Below are positions 1-7,376 of a stretch of DNA of 64,000 nucleotides, in pieces. A program made the position numbers and the translations under genes. The stretch is from a virus, in IMG/VR virus record IMGVR_UViG_3300033146_003848, positions 1 to 64,000 of that record. One strand, given 5' to 3'. The notes beneath the pieces are model-generated. The model was not told the origin of the DNA. It did no database searches and saw only the letters and a list, made by a program, of their open reading frames with translations. Every line of letters starts with the position of its first letter. Position 1 is the stretch's first letter.

Positions 1-138
1 TGGATCCGTCTCGACGAATTTCTTGAATTCCGACTTCGTCATCACTTTGTCCACGTTTCGTTTGATATAAAAGTCATCCTCACTCATGGCTTCATTTATC
101 ATCATCTCATATAAGTAATCTGGTCGAAACCTCTTCAT
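1..138 (-). CDS. Hypothetical protein, 5' part only (cut by window start)
   Basis: The first 46 codons of a minus-strand gene whose remainder lies outside the window. The start ATG (136-138) follows a clear GAGGAG site. The protein begins MKRFRPDYLYEMM and is rich in charged residues. I do not recognise a family. A late-type box (ACTAAATA read on the minus strand) lies about 35-40 bp upstream. The N-terminus has an aromatic residue at position 8 followed by L-Y-E, which resembles a T4 capsid-targeting peptide (inference). The gene is divergent from the ADP-ribosyltransferase-like gene at 232. Confidence 0.75.
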   Translation of the reverse strand, partial: MKRFRPDYLYEMMINEAMSEDDFYIKRNVDKVMTKSEFKKFVETDP

Positions 139-171
139 AAGTATATCTCCTCTATTGTAAAATAATATTAT

Positions 172-179
172 TATTTAGT
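172..179 (-). promoter_or_regulatory. Late-type promoter box ACTAAATA
   Basis: On the minus strand this reads ACTAAATA followed by ATAATATTATT. The identical octamer occurs before the PhoH-like gene at 63513. It lies about 35 bp before the start at 138, a distance typical of the other late-type boxes in the window. Assignment rests on similarity to the T4 late consensus TATAAATA. Confidence 0.4.
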
Positions 180-191
180 GGTTTCAAGAAA

Positions 192-200
192 CAATAAATA
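192..200 (+). promoter_or_regulatory. Late-type promoter box AATAAATA
   Basis: CAATAAATA lies about 32 bp before the ATG at 232 and matches the T4-like late consensus in 7 of 8 positions. No TTGACA element is present upstream at the right distance. It is almost back-to-back with the minus-strand box at 172-179. Confidence 0.4.
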
Positions 201-231
201 AATATATGATTAATAAGTAGAGAGAATAGAA

Positions 232-552
232 ATGTCAAATGAAAATAGTATGATATTTTATCATGGAACATCATTTGATAATTGGACTTCAATTCAAAAT
301 GAAGGTGTATTATGGGGTAAGACTACTTGTTGGTCAGAGGGAGTAGGTTGGCATGAATCTAAGAGATATACATATTTAACTCCGCATATTGAAATTGCTA
401 GAGAGTTTGGAGACATACTTTTAGCAGTGGAATATACTCCAATCAAAGATTCAACTGATGATAATTATGGATTCAATCCTCCTGAAGGAGAAACATGCTG
501 GCAATTCTCAGTCTTTGTGCCAATATTGATTTCTAACATCAGACGAATCTAA
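232..552 (+). CDS. Small ADP-ribosyltransferase-like protein
   Basis: A 106-residue protein. Near the N-terminus it has F-Y-H-G-T-S (residues 9-14) followed by an S-I-x-x-E-G helix, then R-Y-T-Y-L-T (about 45-50) and E-x-A-R-E-F-G-D (about 54-61). This succession of YHGT, RYTYLT and an A-x-x-[YF]-G-D strand is the pattern of the H-Y-(E/x) class of ADP-ribosyltransferase folds (PARP/Tpt1-like). T4 also carries ADP-ribosyltransferases (Alt, ModA, ModB), but those use R-S-E motifs, so this one is not a simple homologue. Which residue completes the triad is unclear; a C-terminal E (GETCW, about 87) is a candidate. It is short for an active ART. Function is inferred; it could be a degenerate or non-enzymatic member. 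Confidence 0.5.
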   Translation: MSNENSMIFYHGTSFDNWTSIQNEGVLWGKTTCWSEGVGWHESKRYTYLTPHIEIAREFGDILLAVEYTPIKDSTDDNYGFNPPEGETCWQFSVFVPILISNIRRI

Positions 553-577
553 TCTGGATATCATTTCGATATAATAT

Positions 578-606
578 TTGACAACATTGATATAATATGA
601 TATACT
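578..606 (+). promoter_or_regulatory. Early/middle promoter, TTGACA-N17-TATACT
   Basis: TTGACA at 578-583, a 17-bp spacer ending in TGA, and TATACT at 601-606. It drives the operon that starts at 648. Confidence 0.8.
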
Positions 607-647
607 TCACATGTAATTAGTTAATAATATAGTTAAGGAGAATAATT

Positions 648-944
648 ATGGCTGGGAGTTTTCATCATATAATTAACGATAGAGGAGATTTCATAGGAAC
701 TTCTTTGATTGATAATTTAGGTGATGCATATGAAGCATTAGAGGAATGTTGGAGTTTCATTCACATTCTATCTAATGGTGACCTAACTAAATTATCAGAT
801 ACTCATATTGAATATTTAAAGCGAACTAATGGTAATTGGAAAGATGCACAAAACGACAACTATATAACTCCATTGGAATACGATGAATCTGAAGAGAACT
901 GTGAAATCGAAAAAACTTGGGAGGAATTCAGTGTTACAAAATAA
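648..944 (+). CDS. Hypothetical protein, acidic, 98 aa
   Basis: Starts at an ATG after AAGGAG. The protein is acidic and Trp/Asn-rich, with a helical EALEECWSFI segment and no signal peptide or membrane segment. I do not recognise a family. Its last codons overlap the methyltransferase gene start (GTG 931), so the two are probably translationally coupled and read from the promoter at 578-606. A role tied to the methyltransferase is a guess from position only. Confidence 0.75.
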   Translation: MAGSFHHIINDRGDFIGTSLIDNLGDAYEALEECWSFIHILSNGDLTKLSDTHIEYLKRTNGNWKDAQNDNYITPLEYDESEENCEIEKTWEEFSVTK

Positions 945-2523
945 GAACTTTTATCCTACACCAAAAGAAACTATTAAGTTAATGTGGGATATGGTTGATG
1001 ATAACAAAAATATCCAAAATATATTAGAGCCTCATGGAGGGAAAGGAGATATAATTGAATACATCAACTCAACTTGCCATCGAAATTATAATTACTACAA
1101 AAAAAATATCTCCACTATCGAAAAAGATCCCGATCTAAGAGCATTATTGCAGGGGAAAAAATTTAATGTGATTCATAGTGACTTTCTACAATTCACAGGA
1201 GAAGAACAGTTTGACCTAATTATTGCAAATCCTCCATTTGACGATGGAGTAACACATCTTCAACATGCGATTGATGTTATGTATAATGGACAAATTGTAT
1301 TTCTATTAAATGCTGAGAATCTTAAAAATCCACATACTAATCAAAGAAAACAACTACTTACAAAATTAGAATCTCTAAATGCAACCATTGAATATCACTC
1401 AGATTTATTTAAAACTGCTGAACGGAAAACAAATGTTGAGATTGCACTTATTCACATCAACATCAAGAATAGTATTGAGAGTGACTTATTCGGTAAAGAG
1501 TGGGAATCAGTAAAAGATGTTGAATTAGATTTAGATCCTGATAATGAACTAACTAAATCAAATCAACTCGAAGCATTAGTTGATGCTTATAATGATGAGA
1601 AACAGGTTAATTTAGAATTCATTCAATCTTATTTTAAGAATCGCAATAAATTAATATTTTCAATTTCAGTGATTGATTCTCAAAGTCAAGATATAGAAGA
1701 AGAGGTTCAAAGTTCAGTGAAAGAGTTACTACGACGACTTAGAGAACGTTATTGGAGAAAAGTTTTACAGTTAGATGATATCTCAAAGAAATTGACAGAA
1801 GTCGAGAGGAAGAAGTTTAATGTGAGCATAAAATCCCAAGAAACTATGGAATTTACTATTGAGAATGTTCAGAATTATATACTATACATAATGAAGAATT
1901 ATAATGATATATTAGGAGACGCTGTTCAGGAAACATTTGAATATATGACTGAAAGATATGCATATAATGAAGAATATGGAAAAAACATTCACTACTTCAA
2001 TGGATGGAAAACTAATAAGGCATTCTTTGTGAATAAGAAGATTATATTGCCAAGAATTATGAGTTATGGAGATGCATTTAGAGATTTGATGGATAAAAAA
2101 TGGACTATAGATCGGTATTATAATAATTTCCTCGATGATATAGATAAAGTAATGAGTTATTTTGATGGACGAGGAGAATATAAAAGTATTCTTGATGCAT
2201 TAGAAGATGCTTTTAATGAATTCCCTCAAAAAACAAAGAATATTACATCTACATATTTTAAAATATCAATATATAAAAAAGGAACTATCCATTTAACATT
2301 CTTAGATGAAAATATTAGAAGACGTTTTAATATTTTCGCATGTCAACGGAAAAATATGTTACCTCACGACTACTCAAAAAAACCATTTGATGAATTATCA
2401 AAAGAACAGCAAAGTGTAGTTGAGGAATTCGAAGGGAAAACTAATTATAATAAGCGATTAAATCAAATTGGATTCATATCAAAAGCATTGCCGCAAATTG
2501 CATTTGTTGGAGATTCGAAATGA
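931..2523 (+). CDS. N6-adenine DNA methyltransferase-like protein with DUF4942-type C-terminus
   Basis: I place the start at GTG 931, 6 bp after GGGAGGAA; an in-frame ATG at 883 lacks such a site and would overlap the upstream gene by 62 bp. Residues 1-210 form a class I methyltransferase: FYPTP near the N-terminus, the SAM loop EPHGGKGD (about 33-40, G-x-G-x variant) and the catalytic NPPF (about 100-103), the signature of amino-methyltransferases acting on adenine N6 or cytosine N4. Residues 300-530 resemble the DUF4942 region often fused to phage methyltransferases, with a YFNGWKTNKAF segment. The gene overlaps the next by ATGA. It probably methylates phage DNA for protection from restriction; the target site is unknown. 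Confidence 0.75.
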   Translation: MLQNKNFYPTPKETIKLMWDMVDDNKNIQNILEPHGGKGDIIEYINSTCHRNYNYYKKNISTIEKDPDLRALLQGKKFNVIHSDFLQFTGEEQFDLIIANPPFDDGVTHLQHAIDVMYNGQIVFLLNAENLKNPHTNQRKQLLTKLESLNATIEYHSDLFKTAERKTNVEIALIHINIKNSIESDLFGKEWESVKDVELDLDPDNELTKSNQLEALVDAYNDEKQVNLEFIQSYFKNRNKLIFSISVIDSQSQDIEEEVQSSVKELLRRLRERYWRKVLQLDDISKKLTEVERKKFNVSIKSQETMEFTIENVQNYILYIMKNYNDILGDAVQETFEYMTERYAYNEEYGKNIHYFNGWKTNKAFFVNKKIILPRIMSYGDAFRDLMDKKWTIDRYYNNFLDDIDKVMSYFDGRGEYKSILDALEDAFNEFPQKTKNITSTYFKISIYKKGTIHLTFLDENIRRRFNIFACQRKNMLPHDYSKKPFDELSKEQQSVVEEFEGKTNYNKRLNQIGFISKALPQIAFVGDSK

Positions 2524-3188
2524 GTAAATATCTTAAATCTAAATTCGAAGAAATAAAATTCGAATCTCCAATAACATTTAAAAATTTATCAAAATTCGTG
2601 GGAGTTTATAATATAGACGATCTCATTACAGCATTATGTCAAGGAACATATGATTCTCGTAATTTTTTATTGCAATATGGAATTTTAGACGATCATGTTA
2701 ATTTACATGACATTCATTCATTCCAAACTAACATTAGCAATCTGGAGTCTCAAATAAATGACAGCATTATAGATGAGAATATCATTAGCGAAATGTTTTC
2801 ATTTCAATCGATATTTAAAGCCTTCGGATACTTTTTAACAGAGCGTTTGGACACGCAATTTAGATTATCCAAGGAGAATTTATTATTCATTAATCATTAC
2901 GCTCATTATTATGTATATATTACTAAATATCATTGGCAACAGTTCATTAAAATATTATTTCCAAATCTCGAATTCAATTCTCCCTTTACATTAGATTTAA
3001 ATTTATTTCGTTTCATTGCAAATGAAACTAATTCACTTTCTAATTTCTCCATTAAATTATCGGACGGATCAACAGTCGAACATATTGGATACAATATGAA
3101 TCAAAATATTATTGGAGAAACATACCAATTCAATGACTCCATAATTGTCCATCGACACCCATTATCAATAAAAAATAAAATCATTTAA
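2520..3188 (+). CDS. Hypothetical protein, paralogue of the next gene
   Basis: A 222-residue protein whose ATG overlaps the methyltransferase stop (ATGA). It aligns by eye along its whole length with the product of 3202-3876: shared are F-L-x-Q-Y-G-I, K-A-F-G-[YF]-F-L, Y-[IV]-T-[KE]-Y-H-W and V/I-E-H-I-G. This shows an old tandem duplication. No membrane segment or known motif is visible. Operon position suggests co-expression with the DUF4942 methyltransferase. Confidence 0.7.
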   Translation: MSKYLKSKFEEIKFESPITFKNLSKFVGVYNIDDLITALCQGTYDSRNFLLQYGILDDHVNLHDIHSFQTNISNLESQINDSIIDENIISEMFSFQSIFKAFGYFLTERLDTQFRLSKENLLFINHYAHYYVYITKYHWQQFIKILFPNLEFNSPFTLDLNLFRFIANETNSLSNFSIKLSDGSTVEHIGYNMNQNIIGETYQFNDSIIVHRHPLSIKNKII

Positions 3189-3201
3189 AAGGAGCATTAA
3201 T

Positions 3202-3876
3202 ATGAAACAAGATGATACCTTATTTTCAACACTTGAGCGAGAAACTCCCAAAATATTTAGAGCATTCATTAACAATTTAAATTATAATGGAACTTATGCT
3301 CAGATATTAAGATATTTGAAATTAGAAAAATATGAGATGAACACATTCCTCCAACAATATGGAATTCATCATGATTCAGTTGATTTACTCAATGAAACAA
3401 CATTTAAACAGCAAATGATTGAGTTAGAAGCCGATATAAATAATAGTAAAAGTTTTAATGATGAATATTTAGTAATTTCCGAATATCATTCTACATGGAA
3501 AGCCTTTGGGTTCTTTTTATCGGGGGAAACTAACGGAAACTTTAAGATAAATAAGTTAGGACATTTAATATATAGATATCAATCTAGCGAGAAATATCTA
3601 TATATCACCGAATATCATTGGTTAGAATTCGCAAAAGCAATATCGTCAATTCCCGAAAACGAATATTGCGAGAAAATGACCTCAAATAAATTCTTTTTTG
3701 CTGTGGAGAGTGATGCTAACAAATTAAGTCATTTTAAAATTCAATTTGCAAATGAGCATTATATTGAGCATATTGGAGCAAGAGATGATAGTAGTATTAG
3801 AAATAGAACATTTTCATTTTCAGAACCGCTATACATTATAGAAACTCCATTATGGCAAAAAGACATAGGAGTTTAA
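3202..3876 (+). CDS. Hypothetical protein, paralogue of the preceding gene
   Basis: A 224-residue protein with an AAGGAGC site before the ATG. It is the second copy of the pair, sharing the FLQQYGI, WKAFGFFL, YITEYHW and IEHIGA blocks with 2520-3188, though identity overall is clearly low. Conserved aromatic and His residues (EYHW) are the best candidates for a functional site. No family assigned. Confidence 0.7.
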   Translation: MKQDDTLFSTLERETPKIFRAFINNLNYNGTYAQILRYLKLEKYEMNTFLQQYGIHHDSVDLLNETTFKQQMIELEADINNSKSFNDEYLVISEYHSTWKAFGFFLSGETNGNFKINKLGHLIYRYQSSEKYLYITEYHWLEFAKAISSIPENEYCEKMTSNKFFFAVESDANKLSHFKIQFANEHYIEHIGARDDSSIRNRTFSFSEPLYIIETPLWQKDIGV

Positions 3877-3981
3877 ATTATGATTGCTAAAAAACAAAAC
3901 GAGCGAATTATTTAAGAAAAATACAATTGTAGAGTTAGTGAGGAAATTCAACTCTCAATAAACACATGACTCCTGAAAATT

Positions 3982-3989
3982 AATAAATA
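3982..3989 (+). promoter_or_regulatory. Late-type promoter box AATAAATA
   Basis: AATAAATA followed 19 bp later by TTATTAATTATA (4001-4012), then AGGAG and the ATG at 4023. The same downstream dodecamer is found after the boxes at 28791 and 34383. This arrangement is one of the clearest late-type signals in the window. Confidence 0.55.
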
Positions 3990-4022
3990 ATATTACATTA
4001 TTATTAATTATAGGAGTTTCGA

Positions 4023-4652
4023 ATGAACACATTCAAACAATATTTTATCGAATCATTAAAAATTGAACAATTTATCACAAAGGAGATGGAGGATCATTAT
4101 ATAGCAAGAACTCTAACTCACATAGATCATGTTCAAAAAAATGCTCACAGATTACTAAAACTGTTTCAAGTCAATGACGATGAAAAATTCAACTTCCTTT
4201 CACAAGTCAATGAGCATGATGCATCTAAATTTAAAAATCCGGAGCGAGATTTATACATTTTAATCAATTGGAAATATCACATTGAAGAAGATGCATTTAG
4301 AAAGTTAAATTTACCCAAATGGCTTTTAAATGAGATGACAAAAATCACTGAATATCATGTTAAGCACAATTCTCATCATCCTGAATATTGGGATGATAGT
4401 CTTATTAGTGGATTTATTAATCCAGAAAATAGAGACGATATTCCTGAGATTATGATAGATGCTACTGCTATGAATAAGATTAGTATTATGGAAATGATTT
4501 GCGATTGGGTTTCAGTATCTCAAGAAAGAGGGAGTGATCCTAGAGACTGGGCAGAGATGAATATAGGTAAACGTTGGAAGTTCTCAGAAACTCAAATAAA
4601 CTTAATATTCAATATCATAGACTTATTGAAGGAGTCAAATGATGTCAAATAA
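4023..4652 (+). CDS. HD-like metal hydrolase (DUF5662-like), possible capsid-targeted protein
   Basis: A 209-residue protein. Ordered His/Asp motifs H-I-D-H-V (about 33), H-D-A-S-K (about 65) and Y-H-V-K-H-N-S-H-H-P-E-Y-W (about 111-123) resemble the HD-type phosphohydrolase relatives grouped as DUF5662, which are frequent in phages. The N-terminus MNTFKQYFIES has an aromatic at 7, hydrophobics and Glu at 10, like the T4 capsid-targeting sequence that sends internal proteins into the prohead and is cut by the gp21 protease. Together with the late-type box at 3982 this suggests a protein packaged in the head (inference). The substrate is unknown; nucleotide hydrolysis is plausible. It overlaps the next gene by 14 bp. 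Confidence 0.65.
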   Translation: MNTFKQYFIESLKIEQFITKEMEDHYIARTLTHIDHVQKNAHRLLKLFQVNDDEKFNFLSQVNEHDASKFKNPERDLYILINWKYHIEEDAFRKLNLPKWLLNEMTKITEYHVKHNSHHPEYWDDSLISGFINPENRDDIPEIMIDATAMNKISIMEMICDWVSVSQERGSDPRDWAEMNIGKRWKFSETQINLIFNIIDLLKESNDVK

Positions 4653-5238
4653 ATATCAAGATGCCTTGGTGAATGTAAATCTTCAACAGAGTAATGATTT
4701 TCTTATGATCATAGAAGGCGATGAGCGAATGAATATAAAGGATGTTACATATAGAATTCGAAACTTCCCGATCCCCGAAATGAGTATTCCAAAAATCATG
4801 GTACCAACTCAAATAAATAAAATTCCATATCCCGGACAAGGTTCAATGTCATATGGGGATTTAGTTGCTGAGATACTAGTTGATGATAATCTTAATAACT
4901 ATCAAGAAATCATGAAATGGATATATAGACTCAAGAATCCAGAATATTTATTTAGTATCGAAAATAATGGAGATAATTTTCTAAGTAAACCTTCGAATAA
5001 CAACTATCACAATTTAAAATTAACAGATCAATATCCTATGGACTATAGAGATATTAGTGTTTTGATTGCCGACACTAATGGTCAATTCGTTAAACGGGTT
5101 CTTTTTTCAGATTCATTCCCATATCAAATGGGAAGTTTACAGATGAATGCTCAGGCGGCTGACTATCAAACAGTATCTATCAATTTTGCATTTTCTCTCA
5201 TGACAATTTGGGATTCTGAAGGTAATCAATTAGTTTAA
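4639..5238 (+). CDS. Putative tail-tube-fold or baseplate structural protein
   Basis: A 199-residue protein starting at ATGATG after AAGGAG. The segment PxPGxxSMSYGDLVAEILVDDNLNNY, read in parts, followed by a helix ending in MKWIYRL, is the pattern I associate with tail-tube or tube-initiator-like proteins of T4-type phages (strand, acidic D-D/E-x-L-x-N-Y, then W-I). A late C-terminal strand pair with ADYQTVSINFAF fits the same fold. This is a fold-level impression, not a sequence match. It converges on the minus-strand gene ending at 5230 with 9 bp overlap. Confidence 0.45.
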   Translation: MMSNKYQDALVNVNLQQSNDFLMIIEGDERMNIKDVTYRIRNFPIPEMSIPKIMVPTQINKIPYPGQGSMSYGDLVAEILVDDNLNNYQEIMKWIYRLKNPEYLFSIENNGDNFLSKPSNNNYHNLKLTDQYPMDYRDISVLIADTNGQFVKRVLFSDSFPYQMGSLQMNAQAADYQTVSINFAFSLMTIWDSEGNQLV

Positions 5239-5523
5239 TTTCTTCTTTGATTCAATGAGGGTTTGGAGAAATTCATTTGACATCGAGTTCATCATTCGAT
5301 TAAATCTTAGCCACAACTGTTGTCTATCGTTATCTGTAACAAATGCTAAGCCAGTGGAATATTCAGAAATAGTGAAAGTATCATCGGTTAAATTCATAGC
5401 AGGATGTAATATAAAATCATATTCCAATGCATCTATTAATTTAGATTGTATTTTGACACCATGGACAATCTCCTTTTGAAATTGTCCATTTCGTCGACAG
5501 TGAATATTAAATGATAATGTCAT
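5230..5523 (-). CDS. Hypothetical protein, 97 aa
   Basis: Start ATG at 5523 preceded by GAGACC; it overlaps the previous minus gene by 17 bp. Basic N-terminus (NIHCRRNGQ), Met/Asn-rich centre and lysine-rich C-terminus (ESKKKLN). No family recognised. Last gene of the minus operon that begins upstream at 6682. Confidence 0.65.
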   Translation of the reverse strand: MTLSFNIHCRRNGQFQKEIVHGVKIQSKLIDALEYDFILHPAMNLTDDTFTISEYSTGLAFVTDNDRQQLWLRFNRMMNSMSNEFLQTLIESKKKLN

Positions 5524-5752
5524 TTAGAGGTCTCTCTGAGAATTGTTCTGTACATGTAATAGGATCTGGACTAAAATCTCGTATATTTGGTATAGAATCT
5601 ATTGGATTAGGTAGAGATATAGAAGTTGATTTTAGAAGTTCTTTAATTTTGACATCATCGTCTTCAAAAATCACAAAATTCTCATCATTTTTCAAATTAA
5701 TTTTGATCTCTAATGACTCTATATTATTAATTAACAGATCAAGTATTTTCAT
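5507..5752 (-). CDS. Hypothetical protein, 81 aa
   Basis: Start ATG at 5752 after GGAGAAAC, touching the stop of the upstream gene (5752). N-terminal half is Leu/Ile/Asn-rich and acidic, C-terminal half Pro-rich (SLPNPIDSIPN). No family recognised. Tight packing with both neighbours supports expression. Confidence 0.65.
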   Translation of the reverse strand: MKILDLLINNIESLEIKINLKNDENFVIFEDDDVKIKELLKSTSISLPNPIDSIPNIRDFSPDPITCTEQFSERPLNDIII

Positions 5753-6069
5753 TAAAATGTTTCTCCATTAATACTCTCATCAAATATTAAGTCTAAATTA
5801 ACCTTTTTAACTCCAAAAAATGATTGTGAGATTTTCAATTCTTCACCATCTTTCACTAATTTAAAAGACATCTTATTCATAAGAATATCAAGAGGCTTTA
5901 ATGTGACTTCGAGTTCGTCGACATTACTAACTATAGTTTCAAATCCCTCAGATATAATAGTGAATTTGCCACCATCATATATCATTTTTCCCATACTAGC
6001 ATCTTCAATATCATAAGTTGCTGTAACCTTAGATTCTCTATCAAATAAATACTTCGTCGCTTTTCCCAT
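5752..6069 (-). CDS. Hypothetical protein, 105 aa, beta-rich
   Basis: I choose the ATG at 6069, 6-8 bp after AAAGGAG; a longer frame to 6168 would overlap the upstream gene by about 100 bp and has no site. The protein (MGKATKYLFDRES...) is beta-rich with alternating hydrophobics (KVTATYDIED, GKFTIISEGF, EVTLKPLDI) and looks like a small structural or binding domain. Family unknown. Confidence 0.7.
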   Translation of the reverse strand: MGKATKYLFDRESKVTATYDIEDASMGKMIYDGGKFTIISEGFETIVSNVDELEVTLKPLDILMNKMSFKLVKDGEELKISQSFFGVKKVNLDLIFDESINGETF

Positions 6070-6070
6070 C

Positions 6071-6682
6071 TTAATTCTCCTTTTTTGTTTTAGATTTTGT
6101 TTTTTTAACTTTTTTTGTCGGTTCTGTATCGTATCCAATTGCGAATTGCTCAAATAATTTAGTATCAATCAATTTATCTATATCTTCATTAATCATATCA
6201 ATATTTTTTTGATTGAAACGTGACTTAATCACATCATCAATTCGTTCAATTATTTCAATGTCAGAGTTACATATTGTCGCTCTATTCATTTTCACTCTAA
6301 ATCTTAAATGATTGTCAGTTATCATAACTTCTTCAATATGAGGATAGTCTCTAGGCATTACTACCATATTATTATCTTTAAACTTCTTATTATCGACATT
6401 AATAATCATGACAACTGGAATTTCATTTCCTGCTGAATCAAAATCAGTAGTCATCTGAATCGCAAATTCATCATCACGTTCAGAATCATGATCTATAGCA
6501 ATAGCATCGTAAAAGTTCAATAAAATATGATTAATATATTTTACATGTCCCTTAAAATCATAAAGAACTTCTAGTTTATCCAAATTCTCTTCATCTTTCC
6601 CTATAAATTTCCCAGACTTATTAATTTTAAGTCCCGTTGTGGGATTAAACTTATCTATCATTCTCTCAACATGTTTTTTCAT
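6071..6682 (-). CDS. Hypothetical protein, 203 aa, Lys-rich tail
   Basis: Start at ATG 6682 after GAGGAAAT. The core is acidic and beta-rich; the C-terminus is a basic tail with KKVKKTKSKTKK that could bind nucleic acid. No motif identifies it. It lies directly downstream of the GroES-like gene and upstream of the 105-residue gene, 1 bp apart. Confidence 0.7.
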   Translation of the reverse strand: MKKHVERMIDKFNPTTGLKINKSGKFIGKDEENLDKLEVLYDFKGHVKYINHILLNFYDAIAIDHDSERDDEFAIQMTTDFDSAGNEIPVVMIINVDNKKFKDNNMVVMPRDYPHIEEVMITDNHLRFRVKMNRATICNSDIEIIERIDDVIKSRFNQKNIDMINEDIDKLIDTKLFEQFAIGYDTEPTKKVKKTKSKTKKEN

Positions 6683-6691
6683 AATTTCCTC

Positions 6692-7315
6692 TTAAAAAAT
6701 TGTATTATCTATTTCAATATCTATTTCATCATCAGATGTCGCTAGAATAGTACTCATACCTAAGAATGTGAACTTTTTATTATCCCATTCAATATTTATC
6801 CCTCTAGTGCTATCAAATAACACTGTTTCGCCAACTTCTATTCCAAAGTCATCATATTTACCATTAGTAGTAAATCGTCCTCTACCTTTCCTCAAAACAA
6901 TTGCTTTATCTTGTCTTACTCCTTGTGATGCTAGAATAATACCTCCAGCACTTTCTGTTTTATTCTCGGCTTTCACACATAACAAAACATCACTAATAGG
7001 TATCAACTGATTATTTTCATCTATTTTCGCTAAAATTTCAGGTTCCTTGATTATAAATAAAGTTTTACCTTCAATTTCAATTTCTTCTCCAGAATGTTTA
7101 GCAAAAAGAACATGATCACCAGTTTTTACATCAAAGGGAAATAGATGATCTAAAATCACATTTCCTTTACCTAAACTTATAATCTTCCCTTCATAATGTT
7201 GTTCGTGATTTTCATTCACATTAAAGTAAATTCCACCAGGACTAACACGATCTCTCTTAAACTTCTCAATAATAATTTTATCACCTATCGCTCTCAACTG
7301 CATATCATCCCTCAC
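6692..7315 (-). CDS. Tandem (double-domain) GroES-like co-chaperonin
   Basis: A 207-residue protein containing two GroES-type beta-barrels. Domain 1 (about 6-95): L-R-A-I-G-D-K-I-I-I-E, S-P-G-G-I-Y-F mobile-loop region, G-K-I-I-S-L-G-K-G, V-K-T-G-D-H-V-L-F. Domain 2 (about 103-190): D-V-L-L-C-V, S-A-G-G-I-I-L, A-I-V-L-R-K-G-R-G, V-G-E-T-V-L-F-D. Normal GroES is about 97 residues; T4 gp31 (111 residues) replaces GroES during capsid protein folding. A double-barrel form is known from chloroplast Cpn20. Both G-G-I mobile-loop motifs are retained, so both halves could contact a GroEL ring. It probably helps fold the major capsid protein (inference). Read from an extended -10 promoter near 7334. 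Confidence 0.85.
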   Translation of the reverse strand: MRDDMQLRAIGDKIIIEKFKRDRVSPGGIYFNVNENHEQHYEGKIISLGKGNVILDHLFPFDVKTGDHVLFAKHSGEEIEIEGKTLFIIKEPEILAKIDENNQLIPISDVLLCVKAENKTESAGGIILASQGVRQDKAIVLRKGRGRFTTNGKYDDFGIEVGETVLFDSTRGINIEWDNKKFTFLGMSTILATSDDEIDIEIDNTIF

Positions 7316-7333
7316 TTTAAATTGTTACTATAT

Positions 7334-7342
7334 AGTATATCA
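7334..7342 (-). promoter_or_regulatory. Extended -10 promoter, TGATATACT
   Basis: On the minus strand TGATATACT lies about 20 bp upstream of the GroES-like gene start. No good -35 is seen 17 bp away, so this rests on the extended -10 alone. Confidence 0.4.
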
Positions 7343-7376
7343 TCTTTAATAAATTATATATAATTAAAAAGACCTA

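Noticed and set aside
883-930. Longer N-terminus for the DUF4942 methyltransferase (ATG 883)
   Set aside because: The GTG at 931 has a perfect GGGAGGAA site; the extension is basic, unlike the family start, and overlaps the upstream gene by 62 bp.
3877-4022. 11-codon frame MIAKKQNERII at 3879
   Set aside because: Too short and without a clear ribosome binding site; the stretch mainly holds the late-type box.
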